Positions 1-8,406 of a stretch of DNA of 38,854 bases are shown here, piece by piece; position 1 is the stretch's first letter, and every line of letters begins with the position of its first letter. The translations under genes were made by a program, and so were the position numbers. The notes beneath the pieces are model-generated. The model searched no databases. It was not told where the DNA came from and worked only from the letters and a program-made list of their open reading frames with translations. Origin of the DNA: Kiloniellales bacterium (GTDB lineage: Bacteria > Pseudomonadota > Alphaproteobacteria > Kiloniellales > JAKSBE01); contig JAKSBE010000246.1 in the NCBI GenBank assembly GCA_022361275.1, positions 1-38,854 on the forward strand, in the 5' to 3' direction.

Positions 1-298
1 CGTTACCCGGTCTCGCCGCGACCCGCTGGGATCGGTCTGCCAGCCGGGCTGCCGGCCTCCGATCGGACCGCGGCCGCGACTCGGAAGCCACCCTGGATTG
101 AAAGGCTTTGGTTGGCTAATCCGATTCGGCGCAGTAACTTAGGCCCCAGACTGGCGGTGATTGGACGCGGCCTCGATCCTTGGTGTCTGGCATGGCTTCA
201 CAAGGGGGGCTCGGGCGCTTTTGAGGGGCCGTCTGGCAAATGCCTCATTCATAACACACCAAAGATATTGGCCTTGTGGCATATTGGGGAGCAGCTGA
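1..298. other. left-edge region, no gene assigned
   Basis: No convincing gene is seen upstream of the TAXI receptor. One + frame (from base 3 to a TGA at 99-101) has a GC-rich third position and could be the last 30 or so codons of a gene cut by the window edge, but nothing in it is recognisable. The stretch from about 100 to 298 is less GC-rich than the genes around it and probably holds the promoter of the next gene. I could not find a well-spaced -35/-10 pair in it. Confidence 0.3.
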
Positions 299-1462
299 AT
301 GCGAGGTAATTCCATGTGGCAGCGTTTAGGCATCCTGCCGGCCGTCATGCTCGTGACGGCGGCGATGGCTCTTGCCGTGGCGGCAGCGCCTGTTTCCGCC
401 CAGGACAACAAGTCGAAGAAGCAGGCCTCGAATCTGCGCGAGCAGATCAACCGCGGGACGGTCGGCATCATCTCCGGCGGTATCAACGGGACCTACATCC
501 GGATCGCCAGCGATCTGGCCTCGGTGCTGGACGACGGCAACCAGCTGCGGATCCTGCCCCTGATCGGCAAGGGATCGGTCCAGAACATTCGCGATATCCT
601 CTACCTCAAGGGGATCGACATCGGAATCGTGCAGTCCGATACCCTCGCCTTCCTCAAGCGGCAGCGGCCGCATGCCAGGATCGAGGACCGGATCCACTAC
701 ATCACCAAGCTCTACAATGAGGAACTGCACCTGGTGGCCGGGCCGGGGATCGGCTCGGTCCAGGATCTGGCCGGCAAGAAGGTGAATTTCGGCAACAAGG
801 GCAGCGGCACCTTCATGTCCTCCTCGATCATCTTCGAGAAGCTGCGCATCAAGGTGCAGCCGACCAGCTTCGATCAGGCCACGGCGGTGGAGATGGCGCG
901 CAAGGGCGAAATCGCCGCCCTGGTCTACATCGTGGGCAAGCCGGCGCGGCTCTTCCAGGAAGCCAATGCCCAGGGGCTCAAGCTCTTGCCGGTGCCGCAG
1001 ACCCCCGAGCTTCTGGATGTCTACCTGCCGTCCCGTTTCACCAACCAGGACTATCCGAACCTGGTGCCGGCGGGGCAGGAAGTGCGGACCTTGGCGGTCG
1101 GTGCGGTCATGGCGGTCTACAACTGGGACGTCCAGGGCGAGCGCTACGCGAAGGTTTCCCGTTTCGTCGACAACTTCTTCACCCGCTTCAACGAGTTCCA
1201 GCAGACGCCGCGGCATCCGAAGTGGCGCGAGGTCAACCTCAACACCGAGGTTCCAGGCTGGAACCGTTTCAAGGCGGCGGAGGAGTGGTTGGCCAAGGCC
1301 AGGGTCGCGCAGCGGCCAAACCTGGAAAGCAGCTTCGCCCGCTTTCTCGCCGAGCAGGGCTCCAACCTGCGCGGTGGCACCGAGGCCAGGAATCTCGACC
1401 AAGCGAAGGACGAGCTCTTCCGCCAGTTCCTGCTCTGGCAAGCGAAGCAGCAGAGCCAGTAG
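299..1462 (+). CDS. TAXI family TRAP transporter solute-binding protein
   Basis: Periplasmic receptor of the TAXI (TRAP-associated extracytoplasmic immunogenic) family, which binds small organic acids or amino acids for a TRAP permease. Residues 1-34 form a Sec signal peptide (hydrophobic run, then PVSA-Q). The mature part opens with the family's glycine-rich segment (GGINGTYIRIASDLASVLD) and continues as a periplasmic-binding fold with a GSGT loop. At 387 aa it is longer than the usual 320-330, the extra being a charged C-terminal tail. Two starts are possible: ATG 299 (GGGGAG at 286-291) and ATG 314 (GAGGT at 303-307); both keep the signal peptide. No TRAP permease gene lies nearby, so the partner must be elsewhere, or the protein works as a stand-alone sensor. 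The ligand cannot be inferred. Confidence 0.85.
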   Translation: MRGNSMWQRLGILPAVMLVTAAMALAVAAAPVSAQDNKSKKQASNLREQINRGTVGIISGGINGTYIRIASDLASVLDDGNQLRILPLIGKGSVQNIRDILYLKGIDIGIVQSDTLAFLKRQRPHARIEDRIHYITKLYNEELHLVAGPGIGSVQDLAGKKVNFGNKGSGTFMSSSIIFEKLRIKVQPTSFDQATAVEMARKGEIAALVYIVGKPARLFQEANAQGLKLLPVPQTPELLDVYLPSRFTNQDYPNLVPAGQEVRTLAVGAVMAVYNWDVQGERYAKVSRFVDNFFTRFNEFQQTPRHPKWREVNLNTEVPGWNRFKAAEEWLAKARVAQRPNLESSFARFLAEQGSNLRGGTEARNLDQAKDELFRQFLLWQAKQQSQ

Positions 1463-1820
1463 ACAGCAGAACCGCTTCGGCCGCGCGGCGCAGGGTCGGC
1501 CGGCGCGGCTGCCGGACGATGGCAGCGGGCCGCGATATCCGGCGGCCGTCTTCTCGCTCCTCCGTCCAGATCTCGTCGGTGCGGGATGGCGGCGCTTCCC
1601 TTTCAGCCTGGCCCGGCTGGCCGTCGCCCGCATGCCCGCATCGCCCATATCCGGGCCCATATCCGGATGGTTCCGCCGACGCTCGGATGAGGCCGTTGAA
1701 GCGCAGGCCGTGCGTGCGTTGGCACCGCTTTCAGGCGCCCGCCGTGAAATCCGCGGGGGCGAATTCCAGAAGCAGCGGATCAGGCGGTCGCCCGGGCATT
1801 CTTGAGAAGGAAGAGAGCGG
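1463..1820. other. intergenic space between convergent genes
   Basis: No coding sequence is supported between the end of the TAXI gene and the terminator-like hairpin of the opposite gene. It holds a short direct repeat of CCCATATCCGG around 1645-1668. Nothing else stands out. Confidence 0.4.
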
Positions 1821-1854
1821 CCGAAGCTCGGCAGGAAGCAGAGCCGAGCTTCGG
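1821..1854 (-). terminator. 12-bp perfect stem-loop after the SPOR gene
   Basis: CCGAAGCTCGGC (1821-1832) and GCCGAGCTTCGG (1843-1854) form a perfect 12-bp stem with a 10-nt loop. It starts 10 bases beyond the stop of the leftward SPOR gene. On the minus strand it is followed by a pyrimidine-rich stretch, not a clean U-tract, so termination is probable but not certain. It could also stop read-through from the TAXI gene. Confidence 0.55.
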
Positions 1855-1864
1855 CGCCGTGTGA

Positions 1865-3478
1865 TCAGCGGTTCTGCAGCCAGTTGCGAAGCCGGTCCAG
1901 CCGGGCCTGTGCGGCCCCGTCTCCGGCCTTGACCGCGTCGCTGTAGAGCGCCACCGCCCGCTCCGGATCCGGCTCGGGGCCGCTGATCTGGGCTTCGGCG
2001 AAGTACAGCGGGTCGTAGGTCCTGGCCAGCGCGGTGTGTCCCGCGGCGCTGCCTTGGCTGATGGCCTCCTCGAAGAACAACCGTGCCGAAGCGATGTCGC
2101 CCAGTGACAGCAGCTCGTTGCCGCGGCTGATATGCCAAGCCCCCGGATCGGAGGGGCTGATGGCCAGCGGGGGTGGGGCGAAGGCGGCGGTCTGTTGCGA
2201 CACCGGCGGTGCCGCCTGCGCCGGGGCTGGGTCCGGGGCTGGGGCCTTGGCCTGGACCGGCGCCGGGGCGGGTTTCGCGGCCGGTGCGGTCGGCTGAATC
2301 TTGGCGACCTGGGTCCCGAGCATGTGATCGAGCAGGCTGCGGCTGGCCCGGCCATCGACGCCGAGGCCGTGGGTCTCCTGATACTCGCGGATCGCTGCGC
2401 TCAGTTGCGGGGTGGTCCGGCCGTCCAGCGTACCGGGATCCAGGCCGGCACGCTTGAGGCCGAGCTTGACCAGGCGGACGACGCTGCTGTCGGCCGAGTC
2501 GGCGCCCGGCACGGCGGCGGCGTCGCGGCTGCCGCCTTCCGGCGTTGCCAGGGCGGCGACGGCGGTCGACTCGTTGTCCTTGCGTGCCACCACAAGACAG
2601 TGCTGTCCGGCGTCGGCGACGTTGATCTGAGCGCAGAAGTCCATGGCGGTGGACTCGCTCGGCAGATAGCCGGCCAGGCCGCGGTAGACGACCCGGTTGC
2701 CCTCCAGCGCGACCCGCCGGAGCTCCAGGGTGGTGTCTCCCAGAAGCGCCGGATAGGCCTTCTGCAGCCGGGCCCACTCGTTCTTGGCCTCGTCGAGGCT
2801 GGTGGGTGCGATGACCTCGACCGTGTACTGCGTCGGCGCGGCCGCCCTCGGCGGCGGGGCGGCGGGGGCCGCCGGCTCGACCCGCGCGGCCTGGCGCGGC
2901 TCGGGGACGAAGTTGGTCTGCGGCTGCGGGGCGGCGTTTTCGGCCTCGGCGGCCGGGCTCGGCACCGGAACCTCCGGAGCCGCCGGGATCGCGATCCGGG
3001 CCTCCGCGCTGGGCGCCGCCTGCGGCTCGGCGGCGGGGCGGCCCGCCAGAAGGCGTTGCAGGGTTTCCGACGGCCGTGGCGGATCTTCCGCGCTCTGCTC
3101 GGGTGGCGTCACCGGCGCGATGGCGGCCGGCGGGCTCGGTTCCTCGGCTTTCAGCTTGGCCGGGTCGTTCTGGGCGGTGATCACCGGGAGTTCGCTGCGC
3201 TCGGCGACCAGGCCGTCGCGCAGGCTGCGCACGACCAGAACGCCGACGCCGATGCTCACCGCGAAGACCAGCGCCAGGATGGTGGGTCCCATCCAGCGCG
3301 TGCCGCTCTTCTTCTGCTGCGGCTCAGCCTCGCTCCGGCGTTGGTAGATGAAGTCGGGTGGCGGCTCGGGCGCCGAGAGTCGAAGCGAAAGGATATCTGC
3401 GGCGCGTTGTTCCGACGCCAAGTTCTCCGGAAGGGGAGGACTCGGGGCCTCTCGCCGCCATGGAAACCGGGATGACAC
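1865..3478 (-). CDS. SPOR and peptidoglycan-binding domain membrane protein
   Basis: Single-pass inner-membrane protein with a periplasmic envelope-binding part. Residues 1-62 are cytoplasmic, 63-84 are a transmembrane helix, and 90-215 are a Pro/Ala-rich linker. Residues 217-298 resemble a SPOR domain (QYTVEVIAP at its start, CLVVARK at its end), a fold that binds denuded septal glycan. Residues 333-388 match a PG_binding_1 domain (LKRAGLDPGTLDGRTTPQ, then REYQETHGLGVDG). Residues 450-530 look like Sel1/TPR repeats. The likely role is at the cell wall or division septum; the partner is unknown. The start is GTG at 3478 with AGGAGAG seven bases upstream. It reads in the same direction as the Sel1 gene, 480 bp away. 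Domain calls are by eye. Confidence 0.8.
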   Translation of the reverse strand: MSSRFPWRREAPSPPLPENLASEQRAADILSLRLSAPEPPPDFIYQRRSEAEPQQKKSGTRWMGPTILALVFAVSIGVGVLVVRSLRDGLVAERSELPVITAQNDPAKLKAEEPSPPAAIAPVTPPEQSAEDPPRPSETLQRLLAGRPAAEPQAAPSAEARIAIPAAPEVPVPSPAAEAENAAPQPQTNFVPEPRQAARVEPAAPAAPPPRAAAPTQYTVEVIAPTSLDEAKNEWARLQKAYPALLGDTTLELRRVALEGNRVVYRGLAGYLPSESTAMDFCAQINVADAGQHCLVVARKDNESTAVAALATPEGGSRDAAAVPGADSADSSVVRLVKLGLKRAGLDPGTLDGRTTPQLSAAIREYQETHGLGVDGRASRSLLDHMLGTQVAKIQPTAPAAKPAPAPVQAKAPAPDPAPAQAAPPVSQQTAAFAPPPLAISPSDPGAWHISRGNELLSLGDIASARLFFEEAISQGSAAGHTALARTYDPLYFAEAQISGPEPDPERAVALYSDAVKAGDGAAQARLDRLRNWLQNR

Positions 3479-3958
3479 CAGCAGCTCTCCTCAGCAAGAT
3501 CTCCTCAACCAAAACCCCAGGTCACGACATCATCGTAACCCTGACGGCCCGGCCGGTCTGAGTCTCGCCGCCGCAGGCCTCGCGCGTCGGGCGCCCTCCA
3601 AGCCTTGCGCCACGAGGGGCCTTCACAGCGGCGATCTCCGCCTCGTCTCCCGTTAACCAAGATGAAGGCCGAAAGACTACACGCAATATAAGTATAGTCC
3701 AACTCCGAATCCGAATACCGTGACAAGTTTAAACCAAAACTGTGCGGCGACAAGGGAATCCAAGGCGAAACCCAGGGGGAAACGGTTAATTTCTGCTCCA
3801 GCGCCGCAGTTCTTTCAAAATAGACGCCGCCGACCCGACCACGGGTTTCACGGAGCCGTACAGGTCTTCTGGCTAACGTCCCGACCCTGCGCCTTATCCG
3901 GGACTTGCCCGGCGGCTGGACCGGAGGCGTCCCCGGACAGCCTCAGCGCTCCTTGGTA
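3479..3958. other. 480-bp intergenic region, AT-richer core
   Basis: Separates two leftward genes. The part from about 3650 to 3800 is clearly richer in A/T than the genes, including TATAAG- and TATACT-like stretches near 3686-3696, and is the likely promoter zone of the SPOR gene. I found no pair of hexamers with good spacing. Reading frames crossing it do not look like proteins. Confidence 0.35.
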
Positions 3959-5164
3959 TCAGCCGTCGATGTTTCCGGCGGACGCTGCGCCCTCCAGCTC
4001 GGCTTCCAGGGCCTCGAGCTGCGCCAGGGCCGGCAGGTAGCCCGCTTCGACGGCGGCGCGCAGCCAGAACCGGGTCTGCCTCAGGTCCCGAACTACGCCT
4101 TCGCCCCTGCGGAACAGTTCGGCGAGCTTGACCGCCGCCCGGCCCCAGCCCGCTTCCGCCGCGTCCTGGAGCAGCGCCGCCGCGCGGGCGGGATCCTTCT
4201 CGATACCCAGGCCCGCGAGGTGCAGCTCGGCCAGTTCCAGGCGGGCGACCTGCACCGCCTGCCAGTCCCCGGGGCGCAGGCGCGGATGATGGTAGGCGTA
4301 AAGGTCGGGCCGGCCCTGCGGTGGCCGGGTCGCCCGCTCTTCGGCCGCGGCCAGCTTGCGGTACCAGGCGGCTGCCGCCGCGTGGTCCTGGGGCAGGTCC
4401 TTGCCCTTGGCGAGACGCTGCGCAAGGCCGAGTTGCGCCGAGGCGATGCCGTTGTCGGCGGCGCGGCGCAGCCAGTGCAGGGCCTGGACCGGGTCGCTTT
4501 CCTGGTAGACCTCGGCCAGCCTCGCCTGCGCCGCTCCGTGGCCCTGCCGGGCGGCGCCCTGCCACCAGGCCAGGACCGCCTCGTTGCGCCCGGCCTGCTC
4601 CTCGGCCGAGGCCTGATCGTCCCGATAGAGCAGCACGCCCAGGGCGTATTGCGCCTCCGGATGCCCGGCATCGGCGGCCTGGCGCAGCAGCTCTTCCTTG
4701 CGCGCCTGCCAGCCCGGCGCCTTCCGCCGCTCGACCAGACCCGCCAGGGTGACCCGGGCAAAGGCATCCCCTGCGCCGGCCGCCTCGGCCAGCAGTGCTT
4801 CGGCCTTGTCGAGATTCCGGGGGATGCCCAGGCCGCGCTCGTAGAGGCGGGCCAGGTTGTACTTGGCAGCTACGACGCCGTCCGCGGCGGCTCTTTGATA
4901 GAGAGCGAAGGCGTTGCCGAAGCGCTGTCTGGTGCCCAGGCCCAGGTTGACCAGGACGCCCATGTTGTTGGCCGCCGGCGCATGGCCGAAGGTGGCGAGG
5001 TTCTGGAACAGGGCGTAGGCGGCTTCGTGATGACCCTCTTCGTAGAGCCAGACGCCGGCCCGGTTCTTCAAGGGATAGCTGGCCTGCAGCGGCATCAGGG
5101 CCAGGATGACCAGGACCGCCAAGCCGGAGCAGACGTATAGGCCGGTCTTGATCAGCGGCTTCAT
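3959..5164 (-). CDS. Sel1-repeat (TPR-like) membrane-anchored protein
   Basis: A solenoid scaffold built of Sel1-like repeats, a fold used for protein-protein contacts. Residues 1-30 contain a hydrophobic N-terminal helix (signal anchor). The rest is a run of about 36-residue repeats with the Sel1 signature of A/G-x-x-x-A-x-x-x-L followed by YERG or YQES and A-x-x-W-x-R-x-A-A, for example ALHWLRRAADNGIASAQLGL. The protein probably acts in the periplasm. I chose ATG 5164, which has GGAAGA just upstream; an ATG 18 bases further out (5182) has a weaker site. It is separate from the SPOR gene to its left but may share an envelope role with it, since that gene also ends in Sel1-like repeats. No client is suggested by the sequence. 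Confidence 0.75.
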   Translation of the reverse strand: MKPLIKTGLYVCSGLAVLVILALMPLQASYPLKNRAGVWLYEEGHHEAAYALFQNLATFGHAPAANNMGVLVNLGLGTRQRFGNAFALYQRAAADGVVAAKYNLARLYERGLGIPRNLDKAEALLAEAAGAGDAFARVTLAGLVERRKAPGWQARKEELLRQAADAGHPEAQYALGVLLYRDDQASAEEQAGRNEAVLAWWQGAARQGHGAAQARLAEVYQESDPVQALHWLRRAADNGIASAQLGLAQRLAKGKDLPQDHAAAAAWYRKLAAAEERATRPPQGRPDLYAYHHPRLRPGDWQAVQVARLELAELHLAGLGIEKDPARAAALLQDAAEAGWGRAAVKLAELFRRGEGVVRDLRQTRFWLRAAVEAGYLPALAQLEALEAELEGAASAGNIDG

Positions 5165-5293
5165 GGGGGTTCTTCCAGGCATCGAGGGTCTCGAGTCCGT
5201 TTGATCCCGGCTTCCAGTCCTAACGCCGCAAAACTGAACAAGGTGTTAACGCTTCCGCGACACGGAGTCGGCAAAGGGACCTGTCCGCAAGGG

Positions 5294-7102
5294 TCAGGTC
5301 GTGCCGGCGTCGCCGACTTGGCCGGCCTGCAGGAGCGCGCCGACGTCGATCCGCTCCAGCACCTCGGCGGTGTGGCGGTAGCCGATCTCGACGCCGCGCT
5401 CGAAGCTCTTCCAGTCCAGGAGGTCGATGGACTCCAGCGGCGGCTCCAGGAACAGGGCGAGCTGCCGGCGCAGCGCCTTGGCCTGGGCCGTGCTCGACAC
5501 CGTGCCGGCCCGGGTCAGGATGCTGACGATGCCGGGCGCCTGGCCGCGCCGGAGACGGAAGAGGTTGCGCAGGACCCCGGCGTCCAGGCTCTCGACCTCG
5601 GCGGCCAGGGCCCGGCCGCCGGCGATGTCGACGCCGATGACCGGGCCGCGGCCGATCGACGCCATGACGTCGGCCGGGAAGTGGTTGATCACGGCGCCGT
5701 CGACCAGGATCTCGCCGTCCGCCACCACCGGCGGCAGGACGCCGGGGATCGAGATGCTGGCGCGCAGGGCCCGCCACAGCGGGCCGCGCCGTTCCACGAC
5801 CATCCGGCTCGCCGTCAGGTTGGTCGAGACGCTGTAGAAGGGCAGCCAGGTGTCCTCGATCGCCAGGTCGCCGAAGTGGGTCTGCAGCAGCTCCACGACC
5901 TTGCGGCCCCGGAACAGCGAGATCAGCGGCAGGGTCACGTCGCTCAGCGGCTTGCTGTCGACGAAGGCGGCCCGCGTCCGGGCGAGGTGCTCCGCCTCGT
6001 CCCAGCCGCAGGCGAGGCCCGCGGCGATGATCGCGCCCATCGAGGTACCGCCGACCCGGTCGATCGGCACGCCCGCTTCGCGCAAGGCGCGGATCGCGCC
6101 GAGGTGGGCGAAGCCGCGCGCGCCGCCGCCGGCCAGGACCAGGCCGGGCGCGGTGCCGGTCACCGTGCGCGCAAGGCGGGCGAGGTCCGCGGTCCGGCCG
6201 GCGCGCAGGTGCAGGTGCAGGGCCAGCCCCGGAAGGACCCGCAGCCAGGGCGCCGCCGGACCCGGCCGCGCCGCCTCGGCGGGCTGCAGCAGGACCAGGT
6301 CACTGCGCGCCAGATCCGCCGCCGCCAGTTTCGGCGGCGCGGCCGGCGGCGCGGCGGTCCCGTCGGCCAGCAGGACGACCCGGTCGGACTGCCGCAGGCA
6401 GCGCAGGGTCCAGCCGTCCGTCGTCCCGTCGCGCTGCGGTGTGCCCTGATAGAGCACGAGCTGTCGCTCGGCCTCGGCCCGGTGGAACCAGGCGCTGCCG
6501 TGGCCGGCGAGGGCGGAATCGAAGATCGCCGTCGAGAAGCCCTGCGCCCGCAGGGCTGCCTGCAGACCGCGCGCGACGCCCTCGACCGGCACCCCGGGGC
6601 TCAGCGGGATCAGGGCCAGGGTCCGCGCCGGGAGGCCGCTCGGCCCTGCCGAGATCGAGCGTTCCAGGCGCCGCACCAGGGCACGGGTGAGCTGCAGGAC
6701 CTTCTGCGGCTGCCGCTCCACCAGGTCGTCGTAGGCCTCGCTGGGCAGGCGGACCAGCTCGCTGTCGCGCAGGGCGACGATGCTGGCCGAGCGCGGGTGT
6801 CCCGAGATCAGCGCCATCTCGCCGACGACCTCGCCCGCGGGCAGTACCGTCACCAGGCGCTCTCCGTCCTCCTCGTCGCCGGTGAAGACGCCCAAGGCGC
6901 CGGACAGCAAGGCGTAGAGCGCGCTCCCCGGGTCGCCCTGGCTGAACAGCCGCCAGCCGCCGGGCAGGCAAAGCCAGTCGACCTCGGCCTCGATGGCCGC
7001 GCGCGCCGCGCCTTCCAGATCGCGGAAAAACGGATGCGCCGCCAGGCGGGCGCTCAGCCCGGCCGGCTCGCTCCGAGACTGCGATCCTTCCGGCTCCGGC
7101 AG
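5294..7102 (-). CDS. cNMP-binding patatin-like phospholipase, probable CTG start
   Basis: Serine lipid hydrolase with an N-terminal cyclic-nucleotide-binding fold, like neuropathy-target-esterase relatives. Numbering from the CTG at 7102 (602 aa): a cNMP fold at about 20-145 (HPFFRDLEG, FSQGDPGSALYALLSGALGVF, then VGEMALISGHPRSASIVAL), and a patatin domain at about 320-500 with oxyanion loop GGGARGF, nucleophile elbow GTSMG (Ser354) and catalytic Asp468 in DGA. The frame is open back to a TGA at 7160-7162 but has no ATG, GTG or TTG before TTG 6910, which would cut the cNMP fold in half. CTG 7102 follows a GGGAGG six bases upstream and restores the whole domain. Alternatives are an ATG at 7116 joined by a frameshift, or a sequencing error. 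It lies downstream of the endonuclease-like gene, past a palindrome. Confidence 0.8.
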   Translation of the reverse strand: MPEPEGSQSRSEPAGLSARLAAHPFFRDLEGAARAAIEAEVDWLCLPGGWRLFSQGDPGSALYALLSGALGVFTGDEEDGERLVTVLPAGEVVGEMALISGHPRSASIVALRDSELVRLPSEAYDDLVERQPQKVLQLTRALVRRLERSISAGPSGLPARTLALIPLSPGVPVEGVARGLQAALRAQGFSTAIFDSALAGHGSAWFHRAEAERQLVLYQGTPQRDGTTDGWTLRCLRQSDRVVLLADGTAAPPAAPPKLAAADLARSDLVLLQPAEAARPGPAAPWLRVLPGLALHLHLRAGRTADLARLARTVTGTAPGLVLAGGGARGFAHLGAIRALREAGVPIDRVGGTSMGAIIAAGLACGWDEAEHLARTRAAFVDSKPLSDVTLPLISLFRGRKVVELLQTHFGDLAIEDTWLPFYSVSTNLTASRMVVERRGPLWRALRASISIPGVLPPVVADGEILVDGAVINHFPADVMASIGRGPVIGVDIAGGRALAAEVESLDAGVLRNLFRLRRGQAPGIVSILTRAGTVSSTAQAKALRRQLALFLEPPLESIDLLDWKSFERGVEIGYRHTAEVLERIDVGALLQAGQVGDAGTT

Positions 7103-7190
7103 GACAGGCCTCCCATCGGCGTGCCAGACGACAAGGTTCCGCCAGGGCCGCCGGGGACGTCAAGCCTGGGCGAGCGCCGACTTGCACAAT

Positions 7191-7256
7191 CCCCGCCCCG
7201 GCCCTCCCCCTCATGGGGCGCGTACGCGCCCCATGAGGGGGAGGGCCGGGGCGGGG
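7191..7256. repeat. 66-bp perfect palindrome
   Basis: Bases 7191-7256 read identically on both strands, centred on GTAC at 7222-7225, with each 33-base arm made mainly of C-runs then CTCATGGGGCGCG. It fills the gap between two leftward genes. As RNA it would form a very strong hairpin and could reduce read-through from the endonuclease-like gene into the patatin gene. Its arms resemble the element at 10255-10401 (C-runs, then CCCTCCCCC and a TCA-type turn), so both look like members of one dispersed intergenic family. Confidence 0.85.
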
Positions 7257-7285
7257 GTGAGGGAAAGGGGGTGGGGCCGCTCGCG

Positions 7286-8296
7286 TCACCGGCCGGGTCT
7301 CGGCCAGCGCAGCCTGGCGGCGACGGCGGCGTGGTCCGAGAGGGCGTCGAAGGGCAGTTCGCCGAAGGTCTCGACCCGGGCGTCGCGGGCCCGGACCGCC
7401 TCGCCGCGCAGGAAGATGTAGTCGATGCGCCGCCGTTCCCAGCTGTCGGTGCCGCCCAGCGCCAGGCCGAGATCCCGGAAGCCCAGGGGTGCCAGCCGCC
7501 GCATCAGTCCTTGGTACTCGCCCTCCGGGTCGGCGCGCGCGGCCGTGGAGCCGTCGACGTTGAAGTCCCCGAGCAGCAAGGCGGGCAGACCGGGGTCGGC
7601 GCGGGCCGCGACGAAGGCGGCGAGCTCGGCGATCTGGCTCCGGCGGATCTCGGCGTGGTTGGCCTGCAGGTGGGTGACGAAGACCTCGATGGCGTCGCTC
7701 GGGCGCGCCGCGCCGCGCCGCCCGAGCCTGGCGTAGAGCACGCCCTTGGCGGTCAGGGCGTCGGTCCCCCGGGCGCTGCTGTAGATATGCGAGCCGCTGG
7801 CGACGATCGGCAGGCGAGTGACGATCGCGACCTCGTCGTCGGTCACCGCCATCGGCACGTCCGAGCGCGCGAAGGCGACCAGGGCGGACAGGCTCGGCCA
7901 GCCCTGCGCCGCCGCCGGCAGACTCGGCCCGGCCAGCAATTGGAAACGGTTGCCGCCGCCGAAGCGCGACGGCTTGCCGCAGCTGGACGCCGCGGCCTCC
8001 ATGGCCGCCAGGATCTGCCGCCGGCGGCGGTCGTTGATGGTCTCGTTCAGGGCGACGATGTCGTAGCAGGCCAGCGCTTGGCCGATGGCGCGGGCCCGGG
8101 CCTCGGTGTTGGGATGGTGGTTCAAGGAGGCCCGGCTGAAGTCCCAGGGCGCGACGAACTGCACGTTGTACTGGATGACGTCCAGGTCGTCGGCCCGGGC
8201 CGGCGACAGCGCGAGCGCGCAGGCGGCAAGGCCCGGAAGGACGAGGCGCAGCGCCCGACCCGCCCTTCGAGACCGCGACCGGACCGATGCCTGCAT
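7286..8296 (-). CDS. secreted endonuclease/exonuclease/phosphatase family protein
   Basis: Metal-dependent phosphodiesterase fold (the DNase I / inositol-phosphatase superfamily, PF03372). Residues 1-36 are a signal peptide ending SPARA-DD, so it is exported. Family landmarks appear in order: QYNVQF (metal-site Asn), NET with Glu85, THLQANH, GDFNVDG, RRIDYIFL and a C-terminal SDHAAV with the catalytic Asp-His. Substrate cannot be told from the sequence: nucleic acid, phospholipid headgroup or sugar phosphate are all possible. The ATG at 8296 has GGGAGGG four bases upstream. The reading frame is open far upstream into the acyl-CoA dehydrogenase region, but that part is an overlap shadow. The 110-bp gap to the dehydrogenase leaves open whether it is co-transcribed with the beta-oxidation genes. 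Confidence 0.85.
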   Translation of the reverse strand: MQASVRSRSRRAGRALRLVLPGLAACALALSPARADDLDVIQYNVQFVAPWDFSRASLNHHPNTEARARAIGQALACYDIVALNETINDRRRRQILAAMEAAASSCGKPSRFGGGNRFQLLAGPSLPAAAQGWPSLSALVAFARSDVPMAVTDDEVAIVTRLPIVASGSHIYSSARGTDALTAKGVLYARLGRRGAARPSDAIEVFVTHLQANHAEIRRSQIAELAAFVAARADPGLPALLLGDFNVDGSTAARADPEGEYQGLMRRLAPLGFRDLGLALGGTDSWERRRIDYIFLRGEAVRARDARVETFGELPFDALSDHAAVAARLRWPRPGR

Positions 8297-8406
8297 GAAG
8301 CCCTCCCGCCTCGGCGCCCCGGCCAAGGACCGACCGGGGTCTTGGAGCCTAAGCGAGTGTTTCCGGCCCCTCCAGGTGTTTCCCTGTGACTTCCGCCGGT
8401 CGGCCT

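Noticed and set aside
112-309. Possible 65-aa gene before the TAXI receptor
   Set aside because: No ribosome site, poor codon use and overlap with the receptor start.
1645-1668. Direct repeat CCCATATCCGG
   Set aside because: Two short copies only, with no promoter or gene context that gives them meaning.
5201-8389. Very long open frame on the + strand across the patatin and endonuclease-like genes
   Set aside because: It is antisense to clear protein families and is caused by the high GC content; its residues show no fold or motif. The same applies to the other long antisense frames over fadD, thiolase and FadN.
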